Shown in pieces: positions 42,488 through 53,036 of a DNA stretch of 64,000 bases. The stretch covers positions 4,650,001-4,714,000 of the forward strand of contig NC_018218.1 in the NCBI RefSeq assembly GCF_000219625.1. Reading direction: 5' to 3'. A program made the translations under genes and the position numbers. The notes beneath the pieces were generated by a model. The model was not told the origin of the DNA. It did no database searches and saw only the letters and a program-made list of their open reading frames with translations. Origin of the DNA: Zymoseptoria tritici IPO323. Its lineage: Eukaryota > Ascomycota > Dothideomycetes > Mycosphaerellales > Mycosphaerellaceae. Each line of letters opens with the position of its first letter. The stretch's first letter is position 1.

Positions 42488-44182
42488 TCATGCACGACCT
42501 GCGGCCGGCAGAAGGCCGTTGAGCTCATGCTCGGGGTCGTCTGCTTGGTCCGCGATATCATGACCCGGGACTCTCGTCCAACCGTGCGCACCGCTCTTCT
42601 TCCCATGCCGTTCGACACACTTGCTCCAGTGCAGTAGATGCCCTCGTCTTGACCGTACGAACACCGCGTACAGTACTCCCGCAACCGCCACGGCTCCAGC
42701 GCTGATGGTTGCAGGATACTTGAACTCTGCCGGCCTCGGAAATACAATCGTACTGGCGAACGCAAGCATTTCGAACACATTCTGCAACGCAAACTCTTGC
42801 GATGAGAAAGTCCCTCGGTGTATTGGCTCGACTTCTTCCTGTACAATCATCTGCGCACTGAGATCGAAGCCCCAGAGCCCCACTCGACTTGCAATCACTG
42901 CTGTGACCGTGCCGATAGCTGCAACGGTAGGGTTGTAGTCGAGCCAGAAGAAAGCGCAGGCAATCGAGACGCAGAGGATCTGCCAATTGATGAACCAGAT
43001 CCCACTGCGAACAGGTCCAATGTGTGACATGATCCGGGGGGCGATCCAGGTCGCTGACATCTCAAAGATGGCGGAGATGCCGCGCAATACACCTATCAGG
43101 CCGGATGATAGGCCTAAGCTGAGGAGATACGTGAGCATTTGTCCCCCGAATGCGAGGACAGTAAGATAGAGCAACGCCAGCGCTAGTGATGGTAAGAAGG
43201 CTCGGTGCTTGATGTATATCGCTGTACCCGCAAGAGACGACTTGATCTTCGTGGCCATGGTTCGATCTGTTCTCGTTGAGGCGACTTCCTTGGGCGCTTG
43301 AAGTGCTGGCACGAAATTGTACACGCGAGCGATAGTCCAGTATTCCACGAGGACAGACATCATCGTCATACAACCTGTGGCCATGATGGCGACCTCAGGA
43401 GATGCCCCGTCCACGAAGGCGATGGCTAGCGGACCGATGAGTTTGCAGAACAGGTCAATTCGACGCATTTGAGCATTCAGGTCTGTGAGGCATGGTCAGC
43501 CTGGTACTGTCTCGTCAGTTCTAGGCACAGCGACTCACCTCGAAGGCGCTCTTCATGACCACCAGCAACGATCACGACCCAATCTCTTTCCACTGAAATA
43601 GTGTTGAGGACGGCGCTCAGCTTCTCGACACAAGCCAGGAGGGCAAGACCAGCGAGGAATAGGGTAGAGTCCACTCCACTCCGCATGCTTTCAAATCGTG
43701 CGAGCAGATACAATGCAACGCAGGAAAGTGCAACCGCAACGCGCTGACCAACTGGACGAAGAAAGTCAGGGCTTGTACGTGGCCTGAAGCTAGAACGACT
43801 TGCCTATAGATATCCGGACCGCTCTCAGTCGATCCGTCTTGTCTATATACGAGCCGATCCATGGAGATAGGACGGCGGCCGAAGCGGCTCTAGCCAAGGC
43901 GTAAATAGAAGCAGGAAGAAGTGTATCAGGATAGATGTTGGCGAGGAAGAGGAAAGCACCGAACTCGAATACTCGTGAATTCCAAGTGGACAATAAATGA
44001 GAGGTGAAGATCAATCTGCGGACATGTCCGTGTTCCTGTTCGGACATGTGCATCGAGTCTCCTGCGTCTGAATCGGCATCTTCGTCGTTCGCATGATCGA
44101 TGGAGCCCGCCAAAGGTATAGGCTCAGCAGACGTATTTGGCGAGATGACTGCTCGAGCGAGTCCAAGAGGAGTGAGACACAT
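42488..44182 (-). CDS. Ferroportin-like iron/metal exporter (SLC40)
   Basis: Exons 44182-43804, 43751-43539 and 43482-42488 encode 528 residues. Ferroportin-1 family members export Fe2+ and related metals across membranes; some fungal ones may act at the vacuole. Seen are the N-terminal RLIFTSHLLSTWNSRVFEFG and PWIGSYIDKTDRLRAVR, the middle SAVLNTISVERDWVVIVAGG and the LNAQMRRIDLFCKLIGPL loop, all family marks, plus about 11 hydrophobic helices. The first intron begins GCAAGT and ends CCAG: a GC-AG intron that is required to join ISI to VGQRVAVALSC. The second is GTGAGT..ACAG. In-frame sequence continues 22 codons upstream of 44182 but without ATG. Confidence 0.9.
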
Positions 44183-44504
44183 GTTCCGGGAGAGGTATTG
44201 TTTGTTGAGGTTAGCATTGAACTGTTCACGCTTGCAAGGATTGTTCAAGTCACGGTGATGACGAACAATTGGGTTTTAAGGTTCGGCGCTAGCGGCTGAT
44301 CGCGAGCTACCTCGCGGCGAAATCGCGTCTCGGTATTGAAGTACAAGCATCGCTTCCGCACTCTTCTCTGAATGACACTCATATTATCGTATCTTAGCCT
44401 GTCCACGACCATTGAACGCGGCACATTGACTGCCTACGGCTCACCACATCACGATCGCCACTTCGATCCGCGATCCCCACCCTCCTGGACCCCCAACACA
44501 CACC
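44183..44504. promoter_or_regulatory. Divergent intergenic region, ferroportin / PHD gene
   Basis: About 320 bp between start codons of the ferroportin-like gene (minus) and the PHD-finger gene (plus). It includes an ctagcggctgatcgcgagct stretch near 44288 but no assignable element. Confidence 0.45.
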
Positions 44505-47500
44505 ATGCCGCGCTACAAGCGGACAAGAGACGATGCCGAGCTCGATCTGCCTGTTGAGGCGCAGGTCGCGCCCGAGGACTTGGAAACACTCACAAAGCTC
44601 CGGAATATGTGGGAGTTTGCTAGCTTGATGCAATACATTTTCCTGTTTGGACATGTTGTCAAGATTGACGATGACTTCGATATCGAGGTATGGAACACCC
44701 CCGAGGCTGCGCAGCCCAAGTGAAGTGAATCAGTGGAGGTATGAGAATATTGTGCTGATGGCATCTTGATGATAGGACCTCGAAGCAGAGTGTTTGAAGC
44801 CCACACCCTCGGAACGCCTTGCGCAAATCGGTCTTCAATTCCTCAAATATGTCTCATCGCATCGCGGGCTCACGTAAGTACACTGCTTCATCCATTCCTT
44901 GGGCATATCGATTGACTGTTGGTAGACCAGAGATATTCGACGAGTACACACGACGACAGTATGTTGCCAAGGCTCCACAGCGCAATCCCTTCGGCGAAGA
45001 TGAGGACTCTATCAAGTTCAACGACATGAGCATATACACACGGATACAAATACTGCAGCAGCTCAGCGTTTGGACTTTTGGCAATGTCGATCGAATGAGG
45101 GGCATGATGCCGGAGGACGAAGATGACCTCAATTGGCGCATGGAACCGCTGGGCTGGGATAAGGATGATCGAGCATACTTTGTCTTGGACGACAACCGAC
45201 TGTACCGCCGCTCTGATGAACCATTGCCACCTCCTTCGCCAGTGCAGAAGAAGAGCAAGCCGAAGCCGAAGCCGAAGAGCAAAGCGGCGAAGAAGGACGT
45301 TCGACCCCGCACGCGCGGTACCCGATCGAGCAAACGTCAGAAGGTGGAAGAGAGTGAGGAGGAGGAGGAGCCCGAGGAGGAGCAAGAAATGGAACACACC
45401 GCGGTGGACGACACTGTGATGACGAATGCGGACGTTTTGGACACCGAACCGGGCTACGGCTTCACCAGCAAGACATGGGAATTGATTGCGATCACACTTG
45501 AGGAGTACCAGGAATTCTTGGCCACGATTTTCCGCTCGCGCGATCCGAACGAGAAGCGGCTTCGTGCCCGGATTGAGGAAGACGTGCTCCCAATCATTGA
45601 GAAGCGGGCCGAGGCTGTCCGACAGAAGCAATTGAAGAAGTTGCGAGAGTTGGAGAATGAGCAGAAGATGGCCACGGCCAAGCGGTCCAGTCGTTTAGCA
45701 GGCAAGGCTGAGCGAGAGGCGCAAGAGCGTGCAGAACGGGAAGCTGAAGAGAAGAAGATTGCCGATCTCAAGATGGCGAGGGAAGAACAGGAGAGGCAGA
45801 AACGCATTGAAGAGGTATGACGTCCGGATGTTGTATAGATCACTATTGTTGCTAATCAGAACCAGGGACACGAATCGCGGAGACTCACACGTGAGCAGAG
45901 ATTGCGCGAGCGCGAGGCGAAACGCATTCTTCACGAGGAGGAGCTGGCCAAATTGGAGGAAGATGCCGAGCGCGCAGGCTCACAAGGCCCAGACAGCGAC
46001 TCAATCGCCGAATCGAAACGCATCTCCGAACGCCAGCGTGTCACTCAAAAGGAGCAGCACAAGAAGGAATTGGAAAAGCTCGCCGAGGAAGAAGGCAACT
46101 GGTTCTTTGACTGCTCTGTCTGCGGAGTGCATGGCGAGAACCTGGATGACGGGACACATAGCGTGGCTTGCGACAGGTGCAACGTCTGGCAGCACAGCAA
46201 GTGCCATGGCTTCGCAGCGAAGCAGGCTGAAAAGGAGGACTTCAGCTTCATCTGCGCCACTTGCAGGCGGAAGGAGGAGGACGCGAAGAAGCCCAAGATC
46301 CCACCGCTCAAGCTCACGAATCGCGGCAGCGGCAGCCCCGAGATGCAGAAAGCAGCGAATCGACCAGTCTCGAACGGACAGCAAGCAAGCCGCCTGCCCG
46401 ACCATGTCTCGAAGCAGCTTGATGCTTTGCACTCATCTCACGATCCACGCGCGAGCGCCGGCCCTTTCGGTGCTACCACGTATGGTGCGAACTCAATGCC
46501 ACAGCAGGCGCAAGCTTCAGGCTACGGCTATCCGCCGATTGGGAACTTTGCGCCTCGCCCTTCGCCGTCTCATTCGCAAGGAGGGCACCCCCCTCAACCA
46601 CGGAGACCGAGCTCTGGACACTCGAGCTCACCTGCTGCGGTGCCGAATGGCTATGCTCCTACTCACCATCAACAGCAGCACCAATATGCTCACTCGAGCG
46701 CCGTGGCTTCTGCAGGTGGCCATCCTCCTTACCATCAGCAGCAGCAGTATGTACCGCCACAACGCCAACCACAGCAAGGACAATACGCGCACGCTGGCCC
46801 GCATCCAAGCACATACCCTGCGGCAGGACAGTACTATTATCCTCCTCAGCCGCAACCGCGGCCGCAGTACAGTCAGGGTCCGCAGTACCAGCAACCGCAA
46901 TACTACCCTCAACAATATCAGCAACCACAGCCAGCGCCGCCAGCGCAACGTCGAGGATCGGGCCAGTTGATGAATGGATTCCAGTCCCCAAGCAAGCAGA
47001 CACCAAAACCAGCGTCATCTTCGCCGCCTCAGCCTTCGGTCCAGCCATATGCGACGCCTCAAGCTTATGGTCAAGCGCCGCCTCAGACTCAGTACCAGCC
47101 GCCACCGCAGCAACAGCCGCCAAAATTGCAGCAGAGCCCAAAGACAACTCTCCCACCACCAGTCAATGCCAATCATCAGGCACCTTCACGCTCGCCAGTG
47201 AAATCGTCACCTCCACCTGCTGCTCAGCACCCAACTCAGCCTAGCCCACGCCCGATCTCTCACCTCACGCAGCCTCCGCAGTCTCTTCACTTCCCTCCGT
47301 CCAATGGGCACCACGCTGGGCAGCCTCAGTCAGGCCAGGTCCACACGCCGCAGATGCGCCCGACTAGCGCAGGTGATGCCAAGCACGCCAGTCAGGTCGT
47401 CGCCGATGGAATGAGTGGGCCCTGGCCGGCGAACGCCAAAGCCATCCCACAGAAACACGATCAGAGTCCCGCTCCTCCATCCTCAGCGCACAGTCTGAAT

Positions 47501-47707
47501 GAGCGCACGATTTTGCCACCCGCCACTCCGCTTGCACCAAGCCCAAGCCAGCAAGCCGCTGGCGCGGTGGGCACCGTGCCGGTGAAGAAAATGCAAGAGC
47601 TGTCACCCAAGTTGGGTGCTGATCTTAACGGCGCGTCTTCAGTCCAGCCATCAGCCCAAGCGCAATTGCCACTGCCATCGCCACATGCGCAGCCTCCACC
47701 GGGTTAG
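44505..47707 (+). CDS. PHD-finger chromatin protein (DDT/RSF1-CECR2-like)
   Basis: Exons 44505-44687, 44776-44873, 44926-45814 and 45860-47707 give 1005 residues. The N-terminal ~200 residues (LETLTKLRNMWEFASLMQYI, SIYTRIQILQQLSVWTFGNV, LNWRMEPLGWDKDDRAYFVL) resemble the DDT/WHIM-type region of chromatin remodelling subunits such as RSF1 or CECR2. A basic and an acidic stretch follow (KPKPKPKSKAAKK; EESEEEEEPEEEQE). Long charged coiled coils span about 290-460. A C4HC3 PHD finger lies about 474-530 (CSVCG, CDRCNVWQHSKCHGF, CATC). The last ~400 residues are Gln/Pro-rich and disordered. PHD fingers read histone H3 tails; the exact complex is inference. The exon-4 acceptor is doubled (CAG at 45859 and 45865), both in frame. 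Confidence 0.9.
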
Positions 47708-48232
47708 TATTCTGGTGGTCGCTCGCACGCGTATGATTACTTGGGTCGTTAGTACGCCCTTGGCAGGACTTGAAGCTTCGATGAGGTATTGTGAAGCTTG
47801 ATGCTTCGTACTTGAAGGATGCGTTTATCTGGCGCCGAAGTTGAGCACATTGGAACGGAAGCCAGCTGTTTGACAGCAAAATCGAGTCATCAGCCATGAG
47901 AAATTCAGGACATTGGAAACTAAAGAATTGCGTAGCGAAAAGAAGCGGTCATGATCGGCCCTCCAAGTCCAACAGCACATCGTCCGGGACCTTACTTGAG
48001 CTGAATCGCGCTGTACTGGGGTTCTTGATGCTACTTCTCACGCACGCGTTGCTTTCCCCTTGGGTCACACTTCAGCTGTTTGTGATGGTCGCGATCATGC
48101 TCGAGGAGCAATGAGAAGATGGCGCCTCGCCTTGCAAGGAGACACAGCCCCTTGTCCGCCATGCTTCGAACTAGCCCCGGAGGGATCCCGCCGCAACTCA
48201 CAACATGCAACGTGGTCTCCCGAGCAGTCTTG
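47708..48232. other. Intergenic between convergent genes
   Basis: The 3' flanks of the PHD gene and of the first LPxELRxxIY paralogue. No gene seen. Confidence 0.5.
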
Positions 48233-49018
48233 TCACAATGCAGTATTGGCCCAGGCGTCAAACGCGGCAATAATTTTGTCCAGCTCCTCTTCAGCGCGGC
48301 CAGCGTAGAATGACTCAATTCCATGAATCCAGTCCTCGGTGACAGTGAAATCGCTGTCCTTATTGGCGTATTTGGTAGAGTACGCAAACACGTAGGAGAA
48401 CGTCATGTCGACGCCTCGCTTCTCGGGCTTTTCGAATCGATTCAACCACCGCTGTAAAAGGGCGTGATGGGTGAAGACTGGTACTGTCGGGTTGAGTGCG
48501 TGCCAGAGTGCCATCTCAATCTCTTCGCGTGTGGCGCTCGGTAGTTCGAGTTGGATGTTGATGGTTCGTTTGACTGGGGTTCGGCGCAAGGTTGACAGCT
48601 TCTTGACATAGCTTTCCGAAAGACGATTTAGGAAGCGAACAATGGGTCGAAAGTCAAAGCGCACGACGGTCGTCGTGATGTTTGCTGAGTTCTCGAGAAT
48701 TGCTAGGTATTCTCCTTGGACTTGACGGCTTACGGCGCACAGCTTGGAGGCGACTTGCAAGCGGCTTCCTTTAAGAACCACGTATGGATCTTGCTGAGCG
48801 ACTTTCTCATAGATTTCATCGCGAAGCTCCGCCGGTAAATCAAGAAGACGGAACGGTGGCCGGACTGTGTTGTCAAGGTTCTTGTCGTGCAAGCCTTCTT
48901 CGGTGGTCTCGCTATCAGTCGGCGAGGATGATGTGACGGTGGTCTTCGCTCCAGACTGCGCATCAACCGCGAGGGACTTTGTGGAGGCATCTGTTCTGGG
49001 TCTCTTGCGCTTGACCAT
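48233..49018 (-). CDS. LPxELRxxIY-motif protein, tandem copy 1
   Basis: A single exon of 261 residues. A basic start (MVKRKRPRTD) and a Ser/Thr-rich linker lead to the conserved FRLLDLPAELRDEIYEKVAQ motif (about 70-90), an F-box/2EXR-like helix found in many Dothideomycete proteins. Further conserved blocks shared with copies 2-4 are SKLCAVSRQVQGEYLAILEN, RFDFRPIVRFLNRLSE, RTINIQLELP, and LQRWLNRFEKPEKRGVDM. A helical C-terminus (YAGRAEEELDKIIAAFDAW) closes the protein. Unlike its neighbours it has no intron after the start codon: ATG is followed directly by GTCAAG. Function unknown; F-box-like adaptors for ubiquitin ligases are one possibility, but the Skp1-binding face is not verified. Confidence 0.85.
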   Translation of the reverse strand: MVKRKRPRTDASTKSLAVDAQSGAKTTVTSSSPTDSETTEEGLHDKNLDNTVRPPFRLLDLPAELRDEIYEKVAQQDPYVVLKGSRLQVASKLCAVSRQVQGEYLAILENSANITTTVVRFDFRPIVRFLNRLSESYVKKLSTLRRTPVKRTINIQLELPSATREEIEMALWHALNPTVPVFTHHALLQRWLNRFEKPEKRGVDMTFSYVFAYSTKYANKDSDFTVTEDWIHGIESFYAGRAEEELDKIIAAFDAWANTAL

Positions 49019-49702
49019 GATGGGCGGAGCAAGAGATGTCGAATTGCACTTCGAATGATGATACGGTCGAGGAGATGGGACCAAGATTTGCCGGATGAAC
49101 GAAAGCGGTAGGAAAAGTTCAATAATGAAGAAGGCTGAGCGCAGAATCAAAAGAAAGTGAAGGACGAGTCCAGCGGAAGCGCTAGTGAAGAACATTCACG
49201 TGAAAACAAACATTGTGCAGCCCAAAGCACATGACAAATATGGTGGGAATCACCTCAGGAGGTTCAGATCTCCAGTGTGCTCAATACGGAGGTCGCTACA
49301 GCTAGCACGGAATTTATACCTCTCACATCGCCTTCATCAACCATTTACTTCGTCGGCCGAAGAGTGGAATAAGTTATGCAGCGGTAGCGTTTGCAAGGCT
49401 TATCGAAATAACGCTACTTGGCTGCCTCAATAGCTCATCTTCGCCTCGTCTGATCTGCGTATGAAGCATTCTGCCAACCTGTCGAGCTCGATGTGCGCAG
49501 ACGGTTCCACCATGCGTTGCGCCCTGATACGCTGCTCGCTCCAACTCATGTCCCAAGAAAAGCATGGGCGTACCGGAGTCGACCTCTTGCTTGCGGTACC
49601 CTTCTGCTGCCCACTGCTCGATCCTTGCGTGCCTTCGTCCGATGCCTCGAAACCCACCCACCTCACTCCGCTCCCCAAACCAGACGGATGTGATGTGTAG
49701 CC
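49019..49702. promoter_or_regulatory. Upstream region of copy 1 with shared promoter block
   Basis: Between copies 1 and 2. At about 49150-49215 it contains a block (agtccagcggaagcgctagt, then cattcacgtgaaa) that recurs upstream of copy 3 at about 51990-52045. The core TTCACGTGAA (49195-49204) is a palindromic CACGTG E-box 179 bp before the ATG. The rest holds no gene. Confidence 0.6.
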
Positions 49703-50607
49703 TCAAGCTGAACCGGGCACAGCGACTAGAGGCCACCAGTAGCTACCTCCGGAGCGGCGAGCATTCCTGTATAGAGCAGCCAGCGAATTGATCACATTTT
49801 GCAGCTCTTCCACCGCACGACCAGTGTACCCAGCCATCAAGCCAGTCAAGAAAGCATGCGCAGTCGTTTGTGCCGTATGTGAAATGATTCGTCCGCTCGC
49901 CCTGAAGCTATAAGAGAAATTCATGTCCAATCCTCTCTTGTTTACTGTTTCGAATCTGTTCAACCAGCGCTTCAAGAGCGCATCGTTGAATTGCGAGCGT
50001 CTGTAAGGTTCCTTGAAGATGATGGTGATGCTTCGGTTTTCTGGTGAAATGGCAGATCTTGATAGCTTGTGGGCGTGCGCCTGCGAGAGTCGATTTAAAA
50101 ACGTGACGATTGGTCGCAAGTCGAAGCGTTCGACGATGGTCTTGATCTCCGGAGTATACTCAAGGGCAGTGAGGTATTCGTCCCTCACTTGGCGGCTGAC
50201 GGCACACAACTTCGATTTGACGATGAGCCGGCCGCTTCGCTTCAGTATGATAGGCGCATGATCCGTAACATCCATTTGGTAGATTGCGTCGCGCAGCTCA
50301 GGCGCCAGGTCGAGGAAACGAAATGGCATCGCTGGCGTCGAGCCTTGGTCGGCAGGGACTTGATTGGCCGTATCTCGATCAGCGTAGGTCTGGTCGGCGG
50401 AGGCTCGCTCTGGGGATGTCTGATCGTTGAATGATGAACGATCGGAGTGCGCCGTAGTGCTCAGTCGTGGCTCAGAGTCGGACTGATCTTTGCCTGAACT
50501 CAGCTCCTCCACAGGATTTGGGCGGACCTTCTTGCGTGGCGGTGGTGAAGTCTGTGTCCGTTGTCAGCGGACAGTCGTTTCGAGGGGAGCTGGACATCAC
50601 AAACCAT
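49703..50607 (-). CDS. LPxELRxxIY-motif protein, tandem copy 2
   Basis: Exon 1 is just the start codon (50607-50605). A 53-bp intron (GTTTGT..ACAG) follows, then exon 2, 50551-49703; 283 residues. Exon 2 has no ATG of its own before an upstream stop, and begins TSPPPRKKVRP, a basic start like that of copies 1, 3 and 4. The linker has near-repeats of ADQ (ASADQTYADRDTANQVPADQ). The motif FRFLDLAPELRDAIYQM is followed by SKLCAVSRQVRDEYLTALEY, RFDLRPIVTFLNRLSQ and LLKRWLNRFETVNKRGLDM. The C-terminus adds YTGRAVEELQNVINSL. Function unknown. Confidence 0.8.
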
Positions 50608-51088
50608 CCTCGTCACGGCGAAGATGAAGCTACCCGTATGTCTGAGGTAGAACGACTCAAATCAACACTGACGAGAAATGAGATAAGAGCTCGAGAAATA
50701 TGGCGGATGTAAGAAAGTGACAAGTGGAGAAAAAAAAAATGAAGTGGTATCAGGAGCAAACGAACGTCAATTCACCTCCACGAAAACATCCGTCATCATG
50801 CATCCGAAAGGGCAGCATGTGACAAAGTTCAAACCGCGCACAGTCGAGCCTGTGATCTCCTACCTTGCTTCGTAGAAGTCATTCCTCCCAGTCTCGATAA
50901 ATCCAATGAACTGCATCTTTCTCAAGAACGCCCGGTCCCGTGCCATGTCTTTTGGGAACCTTGTACAAGCTCACGGAGATTCTCGTCAGAGCGCCAAGCG
51001 TTGAACGCTTTGAGCCTCCTTCTCTGACCTCAGTCATTCTTCCAAAGTACATCCCACACCGGCTTTGTGAGCCTCGTACGAGAGCTCA
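50608..51088. other. Intergenic between copies 2 and 3
   Basis: Promoter of copy 2 and 3' flank of copy 3. It lacks the CACGTG block found upstream of copies 1 and 3. A poly-A run of ten lies near 50732. No gene. Confidence 0.5.
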
Positions 51089-51907
51089 TCAAGCCGTTAT
51101 GAGAACAGAGAGCGCAAGAATAATCTTGAGCACTTCCTCCCTTGAGCGGCCGGTGGACTTTTCCGCGATCGGGATCAGGAGCTCCAAGGCGTAGCTAATT
51201 GCGCAGACGTTGGCAATGCAACGGTGGAAAGGAGCAACGAACTTGTAGGTGAAATTCATGTTGACTCCCCTCTTCGCCGGCTTCTTGAAGCGATTCATCC
51301 AGCGCACCAAGAAGCCTTGAAACTGCTGGATTTCAGCGCGCTCGTAGCTGGAGACATATCCAGGCAGCAAAAGTCTGATGTTGATCGTTCGCTTGATCGG
51401 AGACTTGCTGAAGCTGGAAAACTTGTTGACGCGCTCTTCAGACAGACGATTGATGAAGCTGATGGTTGGCCCGAAGTTGAATCGTGACACAACAGTCGTG
51501 ATCTCTGGCGCATCTTCGAACACCGAGAGGTATTCGCTCCTAACTTGTCGACTGACGGAACACAGCCTGGAGTCGACTTGCAAATGCCCCTTGTTGCTTA
51601 GTATGATGGGTGATTGCGCACTTGCCACGATCTCGTAGATATTGATGCGGAGTTCGGGAGAGAGGTCGAGGAAGCGGAATGGCTGGGTTTGCGCATCGTT
51701 GTCGGTACCCTCGCTGGACAATTCGCTCTCGGATGTCTTGATTTGGTCATCGGAGGACGGATCGGTGGCGGCGATAGTCGTGGGCGACTGACTGTGCGAA
51801 AGCGACTTGACCGATGAAGTCGTGCGCTGCTTTTTGCGAGCTGGCTGAGCCTTCCATGTCCGTCAGTTAGAGCTTCTTAAAGAGCTTCATGAAGCCGTAC
51901 ATACCAT
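51089..51907 (-). CDS. LPxELRxxIY-motif protein, tandem copy 3
   Basis: Exon 1 is the start codon alone (51907-51905), followed by a 54-bp intron (GTATGT..GAAG) and exon 2, 51850-51089; 254 residues. Exon 2 starts AQPARKKQRTTSS, again basic. Conserved blocks: FRFLDLSPELRINIYEIVAS, SRLCSVSRQVRSEYLSVFED, RFNFGPTISFINRLSE, RTINIRLLLPG, LVRWMNRFKKPAKRGVNM and a C-terminal GRSREEVLKIILALSV. The region upstream shares a promoter block with copy 1. The same intron position right after ATG in copies 2-4 shows that they descend from one gene with this structure. Confidence 0.82.
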
Positions 51908-52228
51908 GTGTGTGGCGAATCTGCAGGAAAGCCTTTCGAGGATGTCTGGGTGAAGCTGACGAGGAAGGAGGCCGGAAAGATGAAGAACAAAGTTGAAGAC
52001 AAGTCCAGAAGCAAAGGCTAGTAACGTGCATTCACGTGAAAGCAAACTGTCATCAGACAGTCCTGTGGCATTCCAGGTATTTGATAAGGACACTATAAAG
52101 TGAAGTTCATCAGTGGCTCTCCGAATCATATCCTTACTTGCTTCAAAGTGACACCCCTCTTGTACGGCTTCGCAAGCTCCTGTTACCGCATCTTGACTGT
52201 GGCCTATCTCGGGCTACGACAGCTCGTT
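51908..52228. promoter_or_regulatory. Upstream region of copy 3 with shared promoter block
   Basis: About 51990-52045 matches the block upstream of copy 1: agtccagaagcaaaggctag, then a gap, then cattcacgtgaaagcaaac. The palindrome TTCACGTGAA lies at 52031-52040, 126 bp before the ATG of copy 3. E-boxes of this form are bound by bHLH factors such as Cbf1- or Pho4-type proteins; binding here is inference. Confidence 0.6.
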
Positions 52229-53036
52229 TTAAGCCTCGAGCAGAGCTTCGAGCGCTGAGATCATCTTCACCACCTCCTCCTGAGCACAACCCGTGTAGTC
52301 GAGCTTCATCGTGCGCATCAGGTACATCGCAAAGATGATGTCGCCTTTTGTGTCCCACCAGCGAGGGCCTGGACGGATGAAGATGCAGGACAAGCTCATG
52401 GTGGTTCCCCTCTTTTCCGGCTTCTTGAAGCGGTTAAGTCGCCAGTTGCGTTGGGTAGCTCCAGCGTAATGACAATGTTTCGCTTCTTGGAGGTACCGAC
52501 AGAGGCAGAGATTTTCTTCGCATGCTGCTCAGGCAGGCGGTTCATGGACCTAACAATATGCTGGAAGTTGTAGCGGGGAACCGTGGCTCGGATGTCGGAC
52601 GCATTCTCGAGAATGGAAAGGAATTCGTCTCGGACTTGACGGTTGACAGCGCATAGCGCGGAAGTGGCCTTGAAACCACCACACTTGGGCACAATATACG
52701 GATGATCGACGGCCACAACCTCGTAGACCTCATCAGAAGTTCGGCAGCGAGGTCGAGGAAGCGGAAGGGCTTGAGTTTTGGCGAGGTTTGGTCATCGGCA
52801 GTGTTTTGGATGAGCTGATCGTCGGGGACCTCGTCGCCACTCGAGTGTTCGCCGAAACTGTCTTTCGTGGTCTGCGAAATGCCAGAGTGTGCTGCGGTAC
52901 TAGCATGCGCAGCGGAAGGCTCGCTGTGCGAAATCGACGATATGGCAGCGTTTGTACAACGTTTCTTGCGCTGAGGCTCGGCCTGTGCTGTTAGCAATTG
53001 GACTGAAGAAGGCTCGAGCCGAGTATCATGAACCAT
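52229..53036 (-). pseudogene. LPxELRxxIY-motif protein, copy 4, broken
   Basis: The start codon (53036-53034), a 51-bp intron and a basic exon 2 (AEPQRKKRCTN) from 52982 follow the plan of copies 2 and 3. The frame breaks inside the motif: FRFLDLAAEL is followed by LMRS, while DEVYEVVAVDHP continues in another frame, so one base (near 52745) appears lost. The second frame carries SALCAVNRQVRDEFLSILEN and RNIVITLELPNATG and then breaks again near 52435, where about 25-30 residues present in the others are missing. LNRFKKPEKRG and QEEVVKMISALEALLEA follow in the original frame to a stop at 52229. Two independent lesions mark it as a pseudogene. Confidence 0.8.

Noticed and set aside
46001..47201. 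Long frames in other phases within the PHD gene
   Set aside because: They come from CAG/CCA-rich low-complexity sequence that codes for the Gln/Pro tail in the true frame.
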